A DNA stretch of 64,000 bases, from assembly GCA_022843405.1 (NCBI GenBank), contig JALHNQ010000015.1:1-64000 (forward strand), written 5' to 3'. Under the pieces are notes generated by a model. That model ran no database searches. It saw nothing but the letters and a program-made list of their open reading frames with translations, and was not told where the DNA came from. Positions 17,148-28,011 of this stretch are shown piece by piece; the stretch's first letter is position 1, and the number at the start of each line of letters is the position of its first letter. Source of the stretch: Methylocystis sp. (GTDB lineage Bacteria > Pseudomonadota > Alphaproteobacteria > Rhizobiales > Beijerinckiaceae). Position numbers and translations under genes: made by a program.

Positions 17148-17503
17148 GTTTTCTCGTCTCCTCGCCCCGCCCGTTGCTGCGCGGCCGAGCGGCCAGAAGT
17201 CCCGCCGCGTGCGGCATTATGCGCATGCGCGCGTCTTTTTGGGGCGTTTTCGCCAAGCTATAAGCGCTTTACGGCGTCGGATGAATTGCCGTGGTCGCGC
17301 TCAGTCAGGGAATCGACGCGAACAGACGGACCATTCGTTGTTTTTTGTCCGATCCGCCGACAAGCGGCGTTGTTGGCGCGCATCTCGCTTCTCCTTGACG
17401 CGGAGGCGGCTCGGGTGGCGTATCCAAGACGGAATTGCTACAAGCTGGCCGCTTACGGCCGCAGTCGCCGGAATCGCCGGCGGAGCCCACAAAAAGGCAG
17501 GAA
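17148..17503. other. divergent intergenic region before hisB
   Basis: About 355 bp between the minus-strand UbiC-like gene and hisB. It must hold promoters for both. No clear gene, repeat family or terminator is visible; a TTGACG at 17395 has no well-spaced -10 partner. Confidence 0.4.
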
Positions 17504-18100
17504 ATGCGCAGCGCGACGATCGAGCGCAACACGAAAGAAACGAAAATATCCGTGGCTGTCGACCTCGATGGGGCCGGCCGCTCGGAGATTTCGACGGGAT
17601 TGGGCTTTTTCGATCACATGCTCGACCAGATCGCCCGTCATGCGCCGCTGGATCTGACGGTGCGCGCCGAGGGCGATCTGCACATCGACGGCCACCATAC
17701 GGTCGAGGACGTGGGAATCGCCATCGGCCAGGCGGTGGATCGCGCGCTCGGCGACCGCAAGGGCATTTCCCGCTATGGCGACGCCCATGTGCCGCTCGAT
17801 GAGGCGCTGACCCGCGTCGTCGTCGACGTCTCGGGCCGTCCATTTCTCGTATACGAAGTTTCCTTCCCGGCGCAGCGGATCGGCGGCTTCGATACGGAAT
17901 TGATGCGCGAGTTCTTCCAGGCCTTCGCGGTTCAGGCCCGCGTCGGGCTGCATATCGAGCGCCTGCGCGGCGTCAACAGCCATCATATCGCCGAAAGCGC
18001 TTTCAAGGGCTTCGCGCGGGCGTTCGGCAAGGCGGTCACGATCGATCCACGCCGTTTGCAGGGTGAAGCGCCCTCCACCAAGGGAACGCTCACCGCCTGA
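17504..18100 (+). CDS. hisB: imidazoleglycerol-phosphate dehydratase
   Basis: Dehydrates imidazole-glycerol phosphate in histidine synthesis; 198 residues, the monofunctional form without the phosphatase domain found in enterics. It shows the two metal-binding repeats: [13 protein letters not shown] and HHTVEDVGI in the first half, and [18 protein letters not shown] and [11 protein letters not shown] in the second. ATG 17504 follows GGCAGGAA closely. It leads the run hisB, DUF2628 gene, hisH, hisA, hisF, hisE, coaA. Confidence 0.96.
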   Translation: MRSATIERNTKETKISVAVDLDGAGRSEISTGLGFFDHMLDQIARHAPLDLTVRAEGDLHIDGHHTVEDVGIAIGQAVDRALGDRKGISRYGDAHVPLDEALTRVVVDVSGRPFLVYEVSFPAQRIGGFDTELMREFFQAFAVQARVGLHIERLRGVNSHHIAESAFKGFARAFGKAVTIDPRRLQGEAPSTKGTLTA

Positions 18101-18133
18101 CAGGAGGCGCGTGAGCCGAGGAGGGGACGGCCG

Positions 18134-18559
18134 ATGGCGATATTCACTGTTCATTTTCCGCGAACGGCGCCGGGCGAGTTTCCCGCGCCGGACAAGATCG
18201 TCTTCCTGCGCGACGGCTTTTCCTGGCCGGCCCTGCTTTTCGGTCCGTTCTGGCTTGCCTGGCGCCGGGCCTGGATCGTCGCCGGCCTATGGACTCTTCT
18301 TCTCGTCGCCTTGGCGCTAGTCGCATGGAAAATGCGGGTCTCGCGCGACGCCATTTCTTGGCTGGCGTTCGCGCTCGCCGTCTGGCTCGGCTTCGAGGGG
18401 GAACGGCTGGTCGGCTGGAGTTTGGGGCGTCGCGGCTATGTCGAGCAGGATCTCGTTATCGGCGAGGACATCGACGAAGCAGAGGAGGTCTTCTTTCACC
18501 GGCGCCGCTCGGCGCAGCCACCCGCCAAGCAAGACATCGCGCGGGAGACCGCGCCTTGA
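18134..18559 (+). CDS. DUF2628 membrane protein
   Basis: 141 residues with a short soluble start ([10 protein letters not shown]) and two to three hydrophobic segments: [32 protein letters not shown] and [39 protein letters not shown] is the DUF2628 signature. The gene lies between hisB and hisH in many Rhizobiales, but no role in histidine synthesis is known. Its stop TGA overlaps the TTG start of hisH, so the two are coupled. Confidence 0.8.
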   Translation: MAIFTVHFPRTAPGEFPAPDKIVFLRDGFSWPALLFGPFWLAWRRAWIVAGLWTLLLVALALVAWKMRVSRDAISWLAFALAVWLGFEGERLVGWSLGRRGYVEQDLVIGEDIDEAEEVFFHRRRSAQPPAKQDIARETAP

Positions 18560-19206
18560 CGACGGCGATCATCGACTACGGGTCTGGAAATCTGCATTCC
18601 GCCTTGAAAGCCTTTGAGCGCGCCGCGCGCGAGTCGCAGGCCGAGGCCAATATTCGCGTCACCAGCGACCCCGACGTCGTGCGCGCCGCCGAGCGCGTCG
18701 TTCTGCCGGGCGTCGGCGCTTTCGCCGATTGCCGTCGCGGCCTGATGGCGATCGAGGGCCTTTACGCCGCCTTGCAGGAGGCGGCGATCGATCGCGCCAG
18801 GCCGTTCCTAGGGATTTGCGTCGGGATGCAGCTCATGGGCGCGCGCGGCCTCGAGCACGGCGAATGGCCGGGTCTCGGCTGGATTCCGGGGGACGTCGCG
18901 GCGATCGAGCCGGCCGATCCTTGCTTGAAAATCCCGCATATGGGCTGGAACACGCTGACGCTGAGCCGCGAGCATCCGCTCTTTGCCGGCGTTTCGACCG
19001 GAGAGCGCGGATTGCACGCGTATTTCGTGCACTCGTTTCAACTCAAGCCGTCGGCGCCGGAACATGTTCTGGCGACAACCGACTATGGCGCGCCGCTGAC
19101 CGCGGCGGTCGCCCGCGATAATCTCGTCGGCGTGCAATTTCATCCCGAAAAAAGCCAGAGGCTTGGCCTAGCGTTGATCGGTAATTTCCTCAGGTGGCGA
19201 CCGTGA
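18556..19206 (+). CDS. hisH: imidazole glycerol phosphate synthase, glutaminase subunit
   Basis: Class I glutamine amidotransferase that feeds ammonia to HisF. It starts with TTG at 18556 overlapping the previous stop; the product begins [14 protein letters not shown] as in the family and is 216 residues. The nucleophile Cys is in [11 protein letters not shown] and the catalytic His-Glu pair in VQFHPEKSQ. It ends within the first codons of hisA. Confidence 0.95.
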   Translation: MTTAIIDYGSGNLHSALKAFERAARESQAEANIRVTSDPDVVRAAERVVLPGVGAFADCRRGLMAIEGLYAALQEAAIDRARPFLGICVGMQLMGARGLEHGEWPGLGWIPGDVAAIEPADPCLKIPHMGWNTLTLSREHPLFAGVSTGERGLHAYFVHSFQLKPSAPEHVLATTDYGAPLTAAVARDNLVGVQFHPEKSQRLGLALIGNFLRWRP

Positions 19207-19949
19207 TCCTGTTTCCCGCAATCGATTTGAAGGAAGGGCAGTGTGTGCGCCTCGCCCAGGGCGACATGGATCGCGCCACCGTGTTTAGCGACGACCCCGC
19301 AGAGCAGGCGCGCGCTTTCGAGCGGGTCGGATTCGAATATCTCCATGTCGTCGATCTCGACGGCGCCTTTGCGGGCGCGCCGCGCAACGCTTCCGCCGTC
19401 GAAGCCATTCTCGCGGCGCTAACGATTCCGGTGCAGCTTGGCGGCGGCATTCGCGACATGCGCACGCTGTCGCGCTGGCTGGAAAAAGGCGTCGCCCGCG
19501 TCATCATCGGCACGGCGGCGGTCAAGGACCCGTCCTTTGTGCGTGAGGCGGCGCGCGTTCATCCGGGCCGCGTCGCCGTCGGCGTCGACGCCAAGAACGG
19601 CTGCGTCGCCGTCGAGGGCTGGGCGCGCGCGACGCGCATGTCGGCGCTCGATCTCGGCAAGAGCTTCGAAGACGCCGGCGTAAGCGCCATCATCTACACC
19701 GACATTTCGCGCGACGGCGTGCTCACCGGCCTCAACATCGACGCCACCCTGGCGCTCGCCGACGCCCTGACGATACCGGTCATCGCCTCAGGCGGCCTCG
19801 CTTCTCTCGCCGACGTGGAGCGGCTGCTGCAGCCAGATTGCCGCAAGCTCGCCGGCGCCATCACCGGGCGCGCGCTCTACGACGGGCGGCTCGATCCGGC
19901 GCAGGCGCTGGCGATGATCCGCCGCGCGCGGGCGGCGGAGGACGCGTAA
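19203..19949 (+). CDS. hisA: phosphoribosylformimino-5-aminoimidazole carboxamide ribotide isomerase
   Basis: ProFAR isomerase, a TIM barrel of 248 residues. Start GTG 19203 forms a GTGA overlap with the hisH stop and gives the typical N-terminus [20 protein letters not shown] nine bases upstream (adding MAT) is also possible. Catalytic Asp is in PAIDLK, the phosphate loops are VQLGGGIRD and ASGGLASL, and the second Asp is in YTDISRDG. It shares a base with hisF (TAATG). Confidence 0.95.
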   Translation: MILFPAIDLKEGQCVRLAQGDMDRATVFSDDPAEQARAFERVGFEYLHVVDLDGAFAGAPRNASAVEAILAALTIPVQLGGGIRDMRTLSRWLEKGVARVIIGTAAVKDPSFVREAARVHPGRVAVGVDAKNGCVAVEGWARATRMSALDLGKSFEDAGVSAIIYTDISRDGVLTGLNIDATLALADALTIPVIASGGLASLADVERLLQPDCRKLAGAITGRALYDGRLDPAQALAMIRRARAAEDA

Positions 19950-20725
19950 TGCTCAAGGCGCGCGTCATTCCCTGCCTCGATGTGAAAGAAGGCCGCGTCG
20001 TCAAAGGCGTCAATTTCGTCGATCTGCGCGACGCCGGCGATCCGGTCGAATGCGCCATCGCCTATGATTCCGCCGGGGCCGACGAACTCTGCTTTCTGGA
20101 CATCACCGCGAGCCATGAAAACCGCGGCATTCTGCTCGACGTCGTGCAGCGCACGGCGGAGGCCTGCTTCATGCCGCTGACCGTCGGCGGCGGCGTGCGC
20201 ACGCTTGACGACATTCGCAATCTCCTGCTCGCCGGCGCCGACAAGGTCTCGATCAATTCGGCAGCCGTCGCCAATCGCGGCTTCGTTCGCGAAGCGTCGG
20301 AAAAATTCGGCGCGCAATGTATCGTCGTCGCGATCGACGCCAAGCGCGTCGCCGATGGCCGGTGGGAGATTTTCACCCACGGCGGCCGCCGACCAACCGG
20401 CATCGACGCCGTTGACTATGCGCGCGAGGTGACCGGCCTCGGCGCTGGCGAAATCCTGCTGACTTCGATGGATCGCGACGGGACGAAGAGCGGTTTCGAT
20501 ATCGCGCTGACGCGCGCGGTCGCCGATGCGGTGCCTGCGCCGGTCATCGCTTCCGGCGGCGTCGGAACGCTCGATCATCTCGTTGCCGGCGTCAAGGAAG
20601 GCCATGCCAACGCCGTGCTCGCCGCGTCGATCTTCCATTTCGGCGAATATTCGATCCCGCAGGCGAAGCGCCACATGGCCGCGGCGGGGCTGCCCATGCG
20701 TCTCGACGGATTGGAGGCGGCGTGA
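19949..20725 (+). CDS. hisF: imidazole glycerol phosphate synthase, cyclase subunit
   Basis: Uses HisH-derived ammonia to close the imidazole ring; 258-residue TIM barrel homologous to HisA. The N-terminus [20 protein letters not shown] carries the catalytic Asp, and the second is in [13 protein letters not shown]. The phosphate loops are LTVGGGVRT and [11 protein letters not shown] 19949 overlaps the hisA stop. A 226-bp repeat-rich gap separates it from hisE. Confidence 0.96.
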   Translation: MLKARVIPCLDVKEGRVVKGVNFVDLRDAGDPVECAIAYDSAGADELCFLDITASHENRGILLDVVQRTAEACFMPLTVGGGVRTLDDIRNLLLAGADKVSINSAAVANRGFVREASEKFGAQCIVVAIDAKRVADGRWEIFTHGGRRPTGIDAVDYAREVTGLGAGEILLTSMDRDGTKSGFDIALTRAVADAVPAPVIASGGVGTLDHLVAGVKEGHANAVLAASIFHFGEYSIPQAKRHMAAAGLPMRLDGLEAA

Positions 20726-20748
20726 TGATGGCTATTGAGCGGCTCGGC

Positions 20749-20857
20749 TGTCATTCCCGACGCGCGCAATGCGCGCGATCGGGAATCCAGAGCAACACCA
20801 GCATTCTTAAATTGGCTCTGGATTCCCGGTCAGGCCTTCGGCCTGCCGGGAATGACA
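20749..20857. repeat. palindromic repeat, family B (TGTCATTCCCG...CGGGAATGACA)
   Basis: Begins TGTCATTCCCGACGCG and ends GCCGGGAATGACA, with internal GGGAATCCAGAG and CTCTGGATTCCC and the small hairpin GGCCTTCGGCC. The same arrangement recurs at 59478-59580. It is followed at about 20910-20946 by a shorter CTCCCGC/GCGGGGG hairpin related to family A. It interrupts the his operon between hisF and hisE. Confidence 0.8.
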
Positions 20858-20951
20858 CGGCGCAAGCGATCGGCGCTTGCGGGTTCAATATCGAGCGCCG
20901 AGCCTGCTCCCTCTCCCGCGAAGCGGGGGAGGGTTGGGGAGGGGGGCTGTC

Positions 20952-21275
20952 GTGACCTTTACGCTCGACGATCTTGCCGCGCTGATCAAATCGCGGCGCA
21001 ATGACAGCGCCTCGACTTCCTATACGAAGACCCTGCTCGACGCCGGAATGCCGAAGATCGCCAAGAAATTTGGCGAAGAGGCAGTGGAAGCAGTGATCGC
21101 GGCGATGGAGGGCGACCGCGCCGCTCTGACCAACGAAGCCGCCGACGCCTTGTACCATCTTCTCGTCATGCTCGAAGCCCGCGATGTTTCGCTCGACGAT
21201 GTCTTGCGCGAACTGGAGCGGCGCACCAAGCAATCTGGCCTTGCGGAGAAAGCCGCTCGTGGAGCCAAGGGATGA
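20952..21275 (+). CDS. hisE: phosphoribosyl-ATP pyrophosphatase
   Basis: Hydrolyses phosphoribosyl-ATP in the second histidine step; 107 residues. The MazG-like fold is visible in [18 protein letters not shown] with the metal-binding EExxE pattern, followed by [18 protein letters not shown]. The GTG at 20952 gives the family N-terminus [11 protein letters not shown]. The frame continues upstream into repeats, which were excluded. The stop overlaps coaA by four bases. hisI is not in the window. Confidence 0.93.
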   Translation: MTFTLDDLAALIKSRRNDSASTSYTKTLLDAGMPKIAKKFGEEAVEAVIAAMEGDRAALTNEAADALYHLLVMLEARDVSLDDVLRELERRTKQSGLAEKAARGAKG

Positions 21276-22234
21276 CGGCGGCCGAACTCGTCCCTAACAA
21301 CGAAGCGCTTTCTCCTTACCGGCGCTTCACGCGCGCTGAATGGGCGAGGCTGCGCGCCGATACGCCGCTGACGCTGACTCTTGACGATCTCACCCGGCTG
21401 AAATCGCTCAACGATCCGATCTCGCTCGAAGAAGTCATCGAAATCTATCTGCCGCTGTCGCGACTGCTCGCGCTCTACGTCGCGGCGACGCAGGGTCTCT
21501 TCAAAGCCACGCAGCGCTTTCTCGGCGCCGAAGACGGCAAGGTTCCCTATATCATCGGCGTCGCGGGTTCGGTCGCCGTCGGCAAATCCACGACGGCGCG
21601 CGTGCTGCGCGCATTGCTGTCGCGCTGGCCGAACACGCCGAAAGTGGAGCTCATCACCACTGACGGGTTTCTCTTGCCCAATCGAATCCTCGAAGCCGAA
21701 AGGCTCATGGACAAGAAGGGCTTTCCCGAAAGCTACGACAATAAATCGCTGCTGCGATTTTTGTCCGACGTGAAGGCGGGCCGGCGCAACGTTTGCGCGC
21801 CGGTCTATTCGCATATGACCTATGACGTCGTCGAGGGCGAGGCGACCTGCGTCGATCGGCCCGACATTCTCATTGTCGAAGGCGTCAATGTCCTGCTGGC
21901 GCCGCGTATGCGCGACGGCCGCGAAATTCCCTTCGTCTCGGACTTTTTCGATTTCTCGGTCTATCTAGACGCGCCCGAGGACGTGCTGGCGCATTGGTAT
22001 GTGGCGCGGTTCCGACGGCTCCAGCAGACGGCGTTCCGCGATCCGAAATCCTACTTCCGGGTCTACGCCGATCTCGACGAAGAGGAGACGACGCGCGTCG
22101 CCAATGACATTTGGACGCGCATCAATCTCGAGAATTTGCGACAGAACATCGCTCCGACCCGGCCGCGTGCGAGTTTGATCCTGACTAAGGACGCCGATCA
22201 CAGGATCGAGGAAGTGGCGCTTCGAAAATTATAG
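21272..22234 (+). CDS. coaA: pantothenate kinase, type I
   Basis: Phosphorylates pantothenate, the first step of coenzyme A synthesis. 320 residues, standard for CoaA. P-loop [12 protein letters not shown] lies near residue 95; [10 protein letters not shown] and the switch-like [10 protein letters not shown], then PVYSHMTYD, are conserved type-I features. It starts four bases before the end of hisE, an arrangement conserved in Rhizobiales, so it belongs to the his transcription unit. Confidence 0.95.
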   Translation: MTAAELVPNNEALSPYRRFTRAEWARLRADTPLTLTLDDLTRLKSLNDPISLEEVIEIYLPLSRLLALYVAATQGLFKATQRFLGAEDGKVPYIIGVAGSVAVGKSTTARVLRALLSRWPNTPKVELITTDGFLLPNRILEAERLMDKKGFPESYDNKSLLRFLSDVKAGRRNVCAPVYSHMTYDVVEGEATCVDRPDILIVEGVNVLLAPRMRDGREIPFVSDFFDFSVYLDAPEDVLAHWYVARFRRLQQTAFRDPKSYFRVYADLDEEETTRVANDIWTRINLENLRQNIAPTRPRASLILTKDADHRIEEVALRKL

Positions 22235-22285
22235 GCTTGGCCGCAGCGATTGCGGCGGGCTCGGCGCGGGCGATAAGGGTGGCGC

Positions 22286-23896
22286 ATGCTCGCGGGTTTG
22301 CAAATACTCGTCTTTCTCCTGGCGGCGGTGGCGTTTGTCGCCTTCATCGCCTTGCGCTCGGGTGTCGCCTCGCCGATCCTGCTGGTTGCGGCGGGCGTGT
22401 TGATCGCGCTCGCACCCGGCGTGCCGCCCTTCGTGCTCGAGCCGCAATTCGTGTTGCTCCTGGTGCTGCCGCCGGTCATCTACATTTCCGCAATCAACAT
22501 GAGTTGGCGGGAGTTCAAGTTCAATTTGGAGCCGATACTTCTGCTCGCCGTCGGCTGCGTCGTCTTCACCACCATTTCGGTTTCACTCGCGATGAAATGG
22601 CTGCTCGGCTGGCCTCTGGCGGTCGGCTTCGTGCTCGGCGCCATCGTCTCGCCGCCCGACGCCGTCGCGCCGCTCGCCATTGCCCGGCGCATGCAACTAC
22701 CCCGGCGCATCCTTGTCATTCTGGAAGGCGAGGGCCTCGCCAATGACGCCACGGCGCTGGTTCTCTATCGCTTCGCGGTCGCGGCGGTCAGCGTCGGCGC
22801 CTTTTCCCTGGCGCAGGGGGCCGAGACATTCGTCGCTATCGTTGCCGGAGAAATCGTCTGGGGCGTTGGCGTCGGCTGGACGATGTTGCGGTTGCGCCGC
22901 TTCATGCGTGATCCGCGCATTGAAATCACCCTTTCGCTGATCACGCCTTACCTCGCTTATTGGCCGCCCGAACATCTCGGCGGCTCGGGCGTCATCGCGA
23001 CGGTGGCGACCGGCCTTTACATCAGCTGGAACGGGCCCCGGTTGATCAGCGCCGCGACGCGCCTGCAGGGCGTGTTCTTCTGGGACTTTTTTCTTTTTCT
23101 CATCGAAGGCCTAGTTTTTCTGTTCACCGGCCTGCAGGCCCAGGCGCTGTTGACGCGCATCCAGAATCATTCGCTCTACGAATTGGCGGCGTCCGCGGCG
23201 ATCGTATCGCTCGCCGTTATTGTGGCGCGCTTCGTATGGATATTTCCGCTTACCTATCTGCCGCGCTGGCTCATTCCGCCGCTGGCGCGGCGCGATCCTT
23301 CGCCGCCCTGGCAACGTCCCTTCATCATTTCCTTCACCGGCGTGCGCGGCATCGTCTCGCTCGCCGCGGCGCTGGCGATTCCGCTCGCGACGGCGCAGGG
23401 CGAACCGTTTCCCCATCGCGACGCGATCTTTTTCGTCGCCTTTTTCGTCGTGATGGTCACGCTTGTCTTTCAGGGGTCCATGCTGCCATGGATCATTCAC
23501 AAACTCGGTCTCGCCAAAGACGGCATCGAGGAACGTCTTGTCGACCGCGCCGAAGAGCTGTGCGCCCGCCACGCCGCGACCGAGGCGTCGACCGCCAGGC
23601 TTGCGAGCCTCGGCGTGGAGAGCGACATTCCCGAAGAAGCGATGCTGATCCTCGGCGCGCAGCAGGAATATTTCCTGTCGCGCATCCGCATGAAATGCGA
23701 AGTCAGCGAAGAACGCCGCGCGCTGGCGGCGCTTCACGACGAACTCGACCTGCAGCTCATCGCCGAGGAGCGCGACGCGATCAACGCCATGCTGCGGGAA
23801 GGCAAGCTCAAGGACGACGCTCGCCGCCGCATCGAGCGGGAGCTCGATCTGCGTGAGGCGGACGTGCTGAATCGAAGGAATGAGCGGTTAGGGTAG
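22286..23896 (+). CDS. CPA1-family monovalent cation/H+ antiporter
   Basis: 536 residues. About twelve hydrophobic segments fill residues 1-400, with the Na+/H+ exchanger signatures LLVLPPVIYISAINMSW, IVSPPDAVAPLAI and EGEGLANDATALVLYRF carrying the buried Asp pair, and FTGVRGIVSLAAALAIP. The C-terminal ~130 residues are soluble and helical, as in bacterial NhaP/YjcE-type proteins. It exchanges Na+ or K+ for protons across the inner membrane for pH and salt balance. It starts about 50 bp after coaA and converges with clpB. Confidence 0.88.
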   Translation: MLAGLQILVFLLAAVAFVAFIALRSGVASPILLVAAGVLIALAPGVPPFVLEPQFVLLLVLPPVIYISAINMSWREFKFNLEPILLLAVGCVVFTTISVSLAMKWLLGWPLAVGFVLGAIVSPPDAVAPLAIARRMQLPRRILVILEGEGLANDATALVLYRFAVAAVSVGAFSLAQGAETFVAIVAGEIVWGVGVGWTMLRLRRFMRDPRIEITLSLITPYLAYWPPEHLGGSGVIATVATGLYISWNGPRLISAATRLQGVFFWDFFLFLIEGLVFLFTGLQAQALLTRIQNHSLYELAASAAIVSLAVIVARFVWIFPLTYLPRWLIPPLARRDPSPPWQRPFIISFTGVRGIVSLAAALAIPLATAQGEPFPHRDAIFFVAFFVVMVTLVFQGSMLPWIIHKLGLAKDGIEERLVDRAEELCARHAATEASTARLASLGVESDIPEEAMLILGAQQEYFLSRIRMKCEVSEERRALAALHDELDLQLIAEERDAINAMLREGKLKDDARRRIERELDLREADVLNRRNERLG

Positions 23897-23905
23897 GGCG
23901 CGAAA

Positions 23906-23928
23906 CCCCCTCCCAAAGGGAGAGGGGG
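23906..23928. terminator. hairpin between the antiporter gene and clpB
   Basis: CCCCCTCCC and GGGAGAGGGGG flank an AAA loop, giving a strong stem with a small bulge. It lies between two convergent genes, so it probably acts for both. It lacks a long T-run. Confidence 0.45.
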
Positions 23929-23939
23929 CGCCTGTCAGA

Positions 23940-26561
23940 TTAAGCGTTCCCCACCGTCCGCAGCAGCGGCGCGGTGCGGCCATGCGCCGACTTGCCGTCG
24001 ATGACAAGCCCCGTCGCGTCGGCCGATACTTCGACCGTTGCGCCGTCGATGATCTCGCCGGCGAGCAGCCGTTCGGCGAGCGCGTCCTGCAGCTCCTTCT
24101 GCATGACGCGCTTCAACGGCCGCGCGCCGTAATTCGGATCGTAGCCTTTCGCCGCCAGCCAATCGCGCGCCTTCGAATCGAGATGCAGCGTGATCTTGCG
24201 GTCTTCGAGGAGCTTTTGCAGCCGCTTGACCTGGATGTCGACGATCGCGCCCATGTCCTCGCGCCGCAGGCGGTTGAACAGGATGATCTCGTCGACGCGG
24301 TTCAGGAACTCCGGCCTGAAATGCGCCCGCACGACCTGCATCACCTCATCACGTACAGCGGAGGAATCCTCGCCTTCCTTCTGCATGACCAGGAATTCAG
24401 AGCCGAGATTCGACGTCATGATGATCAGCGTGTTCTTGAAATCCACCGTGCGGCCCTGGCCGTCGGTGAGGCGTCCGTCGTCGAGCACCTGCAACAGCAC
24501 GTTGAAGACGTCAGGATGGGCCTTCTCGATTTCGTCGAAGAGCACGACCTGATAGGGACGCCGGCGCACGGCTTCGGTGAGCGCGCCGCCTTCCTCATAG
24601 CCGACATAGCCGGGCGGCGCGCCGATCAACCGCGCAACGGAGTGCTTCTCCATATATTCCGACATGTCGAGCCGCACCATCGCGGTCTCGTCGTCGAAGA
24701 GGAAGTTCGCCAGCGCCTTGGTCAGCTCGGTCTTGCCGACGCCCGTGGGGCCAAGGAAAATGAAGCTGCCGATCGGGCGGTTCGGGTCCTGCAGTCCGGC
24801 GCGCGCGCGGCGCACCGCGGTCGACACGGCGACGACGGCGTCATGCTGCCCGACGACGCGCTTGGCGAGTTCGTCTTCCATGTGCAGCAGCTTTTCGCGT
24901 TCGCCCTCGAGCATCTTGTCGACCGGCACGCCGGTCCAGCGCGAGACGACCTGCGCCACGTCATTGGCCGTGACCTCCTCGTCGACGAGCGTGTCGGCTT
25001 CGCTTTCCGTTTCGCCGAGTTTCTTTTCGAGATCGGGAATGACGCCGTAGGTGAGTTCGCCCGCGCGCTGATATTCGCCGCGACGCTGCGCCTGCGCCAG
25101 TTCGTTGCGCGCGGCTTCGAGCTGCTCCTTGAGCTTCTGCGCCGCGCCGAGCTTATCTTTCTCGGCTCGCCAGCGTGCGGTGAGCGCCCCTGACTTCTCT
25201 TCGAGATCGGCAAGCTCGCCTTCGAGCTTCGCCAGCCGATCCTTTGAGGCCGTGTCCGTTTCCTTTTTTAGCGCTTCCTGTTCGATCTTCAGCTGGATGA
25301 TGCGCCGGTCGAGTTCGTCGAGCTCTTCGGGCTTCGAATCGATCTGCATGCGCAGGCGCGACGAGGCTTCGTCGATTAGGTCGATCGCCTTGTCCGGCAG
25401 GAACCGGTCGGAAATATAGCGGTTCGACAAGGTCGCGGCGGCGACGATCGCGCTATCGGTGATGCGCACGCCGTGATGGAGTTCGTATTTCTCCTTCAAC
25501 CCGCGCAGGATCGAGATCGTATCCTCGACCGTCGGCTCGTCGACGAAGACCGGCTGGAAGCGCCTAGCGAGCGCCGCGTCCTTTTCGACATGCTTCCTGT
25601 ATTCGTCGAGGGTCGTCGCGCCGACGCAGTGCAATTCGCCGCGCGCCAGCGCCGGCTTTAACAGATTGGAGGCGTCCATCGCGCCATCCGCCTTGCCGGC
25701 GCCGACGAGCGTGTGCATCTCGTCGATGAACAGGATGATCTTGCCTTCGGCGGCGGTGACTTCGTTAAGCACCGCCTTCAGCCGCTCCTCGAATTCGCCG
25801 CGATATTTCGCGCCGGCGATCAGCGCGCCCATGTCGAGCGCGAGCAGCTTCTTGTCCTCAAGCGACTCCGGCACGTCGCCGTTGACGATGCGCAAAGCGA
25901 GGCCCTCGACGATCGCGGTCTTGCCGACGCCGGGTTCGCCGATCAGCACCGGATTGTTCTTGGTGCGGCGCGACAGCACTTGAATAGCGCGGCGGATTTC
26001 CTCGTCGCGGCCGATCACGGGATCGAGCTTGCCTTCGCGCGCCGCCTCTGTCAGGTCGCGAGCGTATTTCTTGAGCGCGTCATAGGCGTTTTCGGCGGAC
26101 GCCGAATCCGCGGTGCGGCCCTTGCGCAAATCCTCGATCGCGGCGTTCAGCGTCTGCGGCGTGACGCCCGCGTCGCGCAGGATGCGCGCGGCCTCGCTGT
26201 CCTTCTCCATCGCCAGCGCCAACAGTAGCCGCTCGACGGTGACATAGGAGTCGCCCGCCTTCTGCGCGATCTTCTCGGCGTTGTCGAAGAGACGCGCCGT
26301 CGCCGGCGCGAGATAGAGCTGGCCGGCGCCCGACCCGCCGACTTTCGGCAGTTTCGCGAGAGCGGCCTCGGTTTTCGCCAGCGCCTCGCGCGAGCGGCCG
26401 CCGGCGCGGTCGATCAGCCCGGCGGAGAGACCCTGATCGTCGTCGAGCAGGACCTTCAGAATATGTTCGGGCGTAAATTGCTGGTGGCCTTCGCGCGTCG
26501 CCATCGCCTGCGCGCTCTGCACGAATCCGCGCGCGCGTTCGGTGTATTTCTCAAAATTCAT
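23940..26561 (-). CDS. clpB: ATP-dependent disaggregase ClpB
   Basis: Hsp100 chaperone that resolves protein aggregates with DnaK. 873 residues with the normal order: an N-domain of two Clp repeats ([12 protein letters not shown]), AAA-1 with Walker [10 protein letters not shown] and Walker [16 protein letters not shown], the long coiled-coil middle domain (about residues 400-530, rich in E, K, L and Q), AAA-2 with GPTGVGKTE and [14 protein letters not shown], and sensor 2. It lacks the ClpP-binding IGF loop of ClpA. The start is at ATG 26561. It is a single gene converging with the antiporter. Heat-shock control is expected for the family, but I cannot identify a sigma32 promoter with confidence. 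Confidence 0.96.
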   Translation of the reverse strand: MNFEKYTERARGFVQSAQAMATREGHQQFTPEHILKVLLDDDQGLSAGLIDRAGGRSREALAKTEAALAKLPKVGGSGAGQLYLAPATARLFDNAEKIAQKAGDSYVTVERLLLALAMEKDSEAARILRDAGVTPQTLNAAIEDLRKGRTADSASAENAYDALKKYARDLTEAAREGKLDPVIGRDEEIRRAIQVLSRRTKNNPVLIGEPGVGKTAIVEGLALRIVNGDVPESLEDKKLLALDMGALIAGAKYRGEFEERLKAVLNEVTAAEGKIILFIDEMHTLVGAGKADGAMDASNLLKPALARGELHCVGATTLDEYRKHVEKDAALARRFQPVFVDEPTVEDTISILRGLKEKYELHHGVRITDSAIVAAATLSNRYISDRFLPDKAIDLIDEASSRLRMQIDSKPEELDELDRRIIQLKIEQEALKKETDTASKDRLAKLEGELADLEEKSGALTARWRAEKDKLGAAQKLKEQLEAARNELAQAQRRGEYQRAGELTYGVIPDLEKKLGETESEADTLVDEEVTANDVAQVVSRWTGVPVDKMLEGEREKLLHMEDELAKRVVGQHDAVVAVSTAVRRARAGLQDPNRPIGSFIFLGPTGVGKTELTKALANFLFDDETAMVRLDMSEYMEKHSVARLIGAPPGYVGYEEGGALTEAVRRRPYQVVLFDEIEKAHPDVFNVLLQVLDDGRLTDGQGRTVDFKNTLIIMTSNLGSEFLVMQKEGEDSSAVRDEVMQVVRAHFRPEFLNRVDEIILFNRLRREDMGAIVDIQVKRLQKLLEDRKITLHLDSKARDWLAAKGYDPNYGARPLKRVMQKELQDALAERLLAGEIIDGATVEVSADATGLVIDGKSAHGRTAPLLRTVGNA

Positions 26562-26743
26562 CCATAGCCCCTCTGACCATGAGGCGGCCCTTTTTCAAGC
26601 GGTCCGCCCCGCGTCCGAAATTTCAGCTTAAGGCCCCTTGCGGCGGCCCTCGTCGTCGATATGGGAACGGCCGGGCGGCGGTAAAGGGGGTGCGGCGCGA
26701 AAGCGCGGGCTCGACCGCGAAACGGCGCTTAATCGCCTTGGCG

Positions 26744-27154
26744 CTATAGGCGCGCCGCCGGCTGGATCGCACGCCATCCCCCATAGAGCGCGAGGGCTAC
26801 GAGCGACAGCATCATCGCATAGACGAGGCCGGAGGCGATGAGACCGGCGAGAGGACTGCCATACATCGCGTAAATGTTCGGCGGCCGCTGCTCGGCGCCG
26901 GGGCTCAGATGGGCGAACCACAGCGCGACGGCGCCAAGCGCGCCGATCACCGCCCAGAACGCCGCGCCGATCTTGCCGCGAAAATAGAAATACAGCGCGG
27001 CGCCCGTGAGCGCGTATTTCACTGAAAGAAACCCGGCGACGATCGCCCACGCCGATGGTTGCGAGAAATCGTCGCGCAAGAGATGGTCGAGATCGTGCGC
27101 GGCTGAAAACGCGATCGCGGCCAGAACGAGGACTATGAGCGTTTTGTCCGGCAT
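26744..27154 (-). CDS. small membrane protein, four predicted TM helices
   Basis: 136 residues. Hydrophobic segments: TLIVLVLAAIAFSAAHDLDH, WAIVAGFLSVKYALTGAAL, AAFWAVIGALGAVALWFAH and LAGLIASGLVYAMMLSLVAL. The HDLDHLL at the end of helix 1 recalls the histidine and Asp pattern of small haem- or metal-binding membrane proteins, but no family is recognised. ATG 27154 is chosen because the sequence upstream in the same frame is not hydrophobic and overlaps the divergent gene. It is divergent from the MOSC gene with about 90 bp between. Confidence 0.6.
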   Translation of the reverse strand: MPDKTLIVLVLAAIAFSAAHDLDHLLRDDFSQPSAWAIVAGFLSVKYALTGAALYFYFRGKIGAAFWAVIGALGAVALWFAHLSPGAEQRPPNIYAMYGSPLAGLIASGLVYAMMLSLVALALYGGWRAIQPAARL

Positions 27155-27247
27155 GGCTTGCCCCCTTGCGAAACGGCGGCGCTGTTTTCGTGACGGCCGG
27201 GGAGGTGTAGGCAATTCGCCTCGATTTGTCACCGAACAGGGAAGTCC

Positions 27248-28006
27248 ATGCGAATCGCCGCCCTCTACCGCTATCCCGTCAAGGGCCTCTCGCCCGAGCC
27301 GCTCGACGCCGCCGATTTGCGCTCTGACGGCTACTTTCCCGGGGACCGGCTGTTCGCGCTCGAAAACGGCCCGTCGGGCTTCGATCCCACAGCGCCGGAG
27401 CACCAGCCCAAGATCAAATTTCTCATGTTGATGCGGAACGGCGCGCTCGCAGGGCTTGCGACGCGCTATGACGCGGCGACAGGCGTGCTGATGATCTCGC
27501 AAGGCGGGCGCGAGGTCGCGCGCGGAGATTTGCGGTCAGCCGAAGGGCGCGGCGCTATCGAGGCGTTCCTCACCGGCTTTCTCGGGGCTGAAATCCGCGG
27601 TCCGCTGCGGCTGCTCGCCGCGCCGGAGGGCTTTCGCTTCACCGATTCGAAGGCGGGCTTCGTCTCGCTCGTTAATCTCGCCAGCGTCGCCGCGATTGGC
27701 GAGGCGCAAAAGGCCGCGGTCGATCCGCTGCGATTTCGCGCCAATCTCTATGTCGAAGACATGGCCGCTTGGGCCGAGGCGGCGCTCCCGGGCCGAACGC
27801 TCACGATCGGCGGCGCCCGGCTCGAAATTCTCAAAATGACCGACCGCTGCGCCGCGACCGGCGTCGTGCCGGGAACCGGGCGGCGCGACATGGATCTCGT
27901 CCAGACCTTGCGCGACACCTTCGGCCATATTGATTGCGGCGTCTACGCGCGGGTGATCGAGGGCGGCCGCATCGCGACCGGCGACGCCATCAGCGTCGCC
28001 GCATAA
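27248..28006 (+). CDS. MOSC-domain protein
   Basis: 252 residues. The N-terminal MOSC_N beta-barrel domain begins MRIAALYRYPVKGLSPEPL, and the C-terminal MOSC domain contains FRANLYVEDMAAWAE and the conserved cysteine in MTDRCAATGVVPGTG. This family (YcbX, mitochondrial mARC) handles molybdenum cofactor and reduces N-hydroxylated compounds; the conserved Cys is the probable Mo ligand. No ferredoxin domain is fused here, so an electron partner must be encoded elsewhere. Specific substrate unknown. Confidence 0.82.
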   Translation: MRIAALYRYPVKGLSPEPLDAADLRSDGYFPGDRLFALENGPSGFDPTAPEHQPKIKFLMLMRNGALAGLATRYDAATGVLMISQGGREVARGDLRSAEGRGAIEAFLTGFLGAEIRGPLRLLAAPEGFRFTDSKAGFVSLVNLASVAAIGEAQKAAVDPLRFRANLYVEDMAAWAEAALPGRTLTIGGARLEILKMTDRCAATGVVPGTGRRDMDLVQTLRDTFGHIDCGVYARVIEGGRIATGDAISVAA

Positions 28007-28011
28007 ATCGG

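Noticed and set aside
26562-26640. CTTGAAA upstream of clpB as heat-shock promoter
   Set aside because: The only CCTCAT-like partner is about eight bases away, too close for a sigma32-type promoter.
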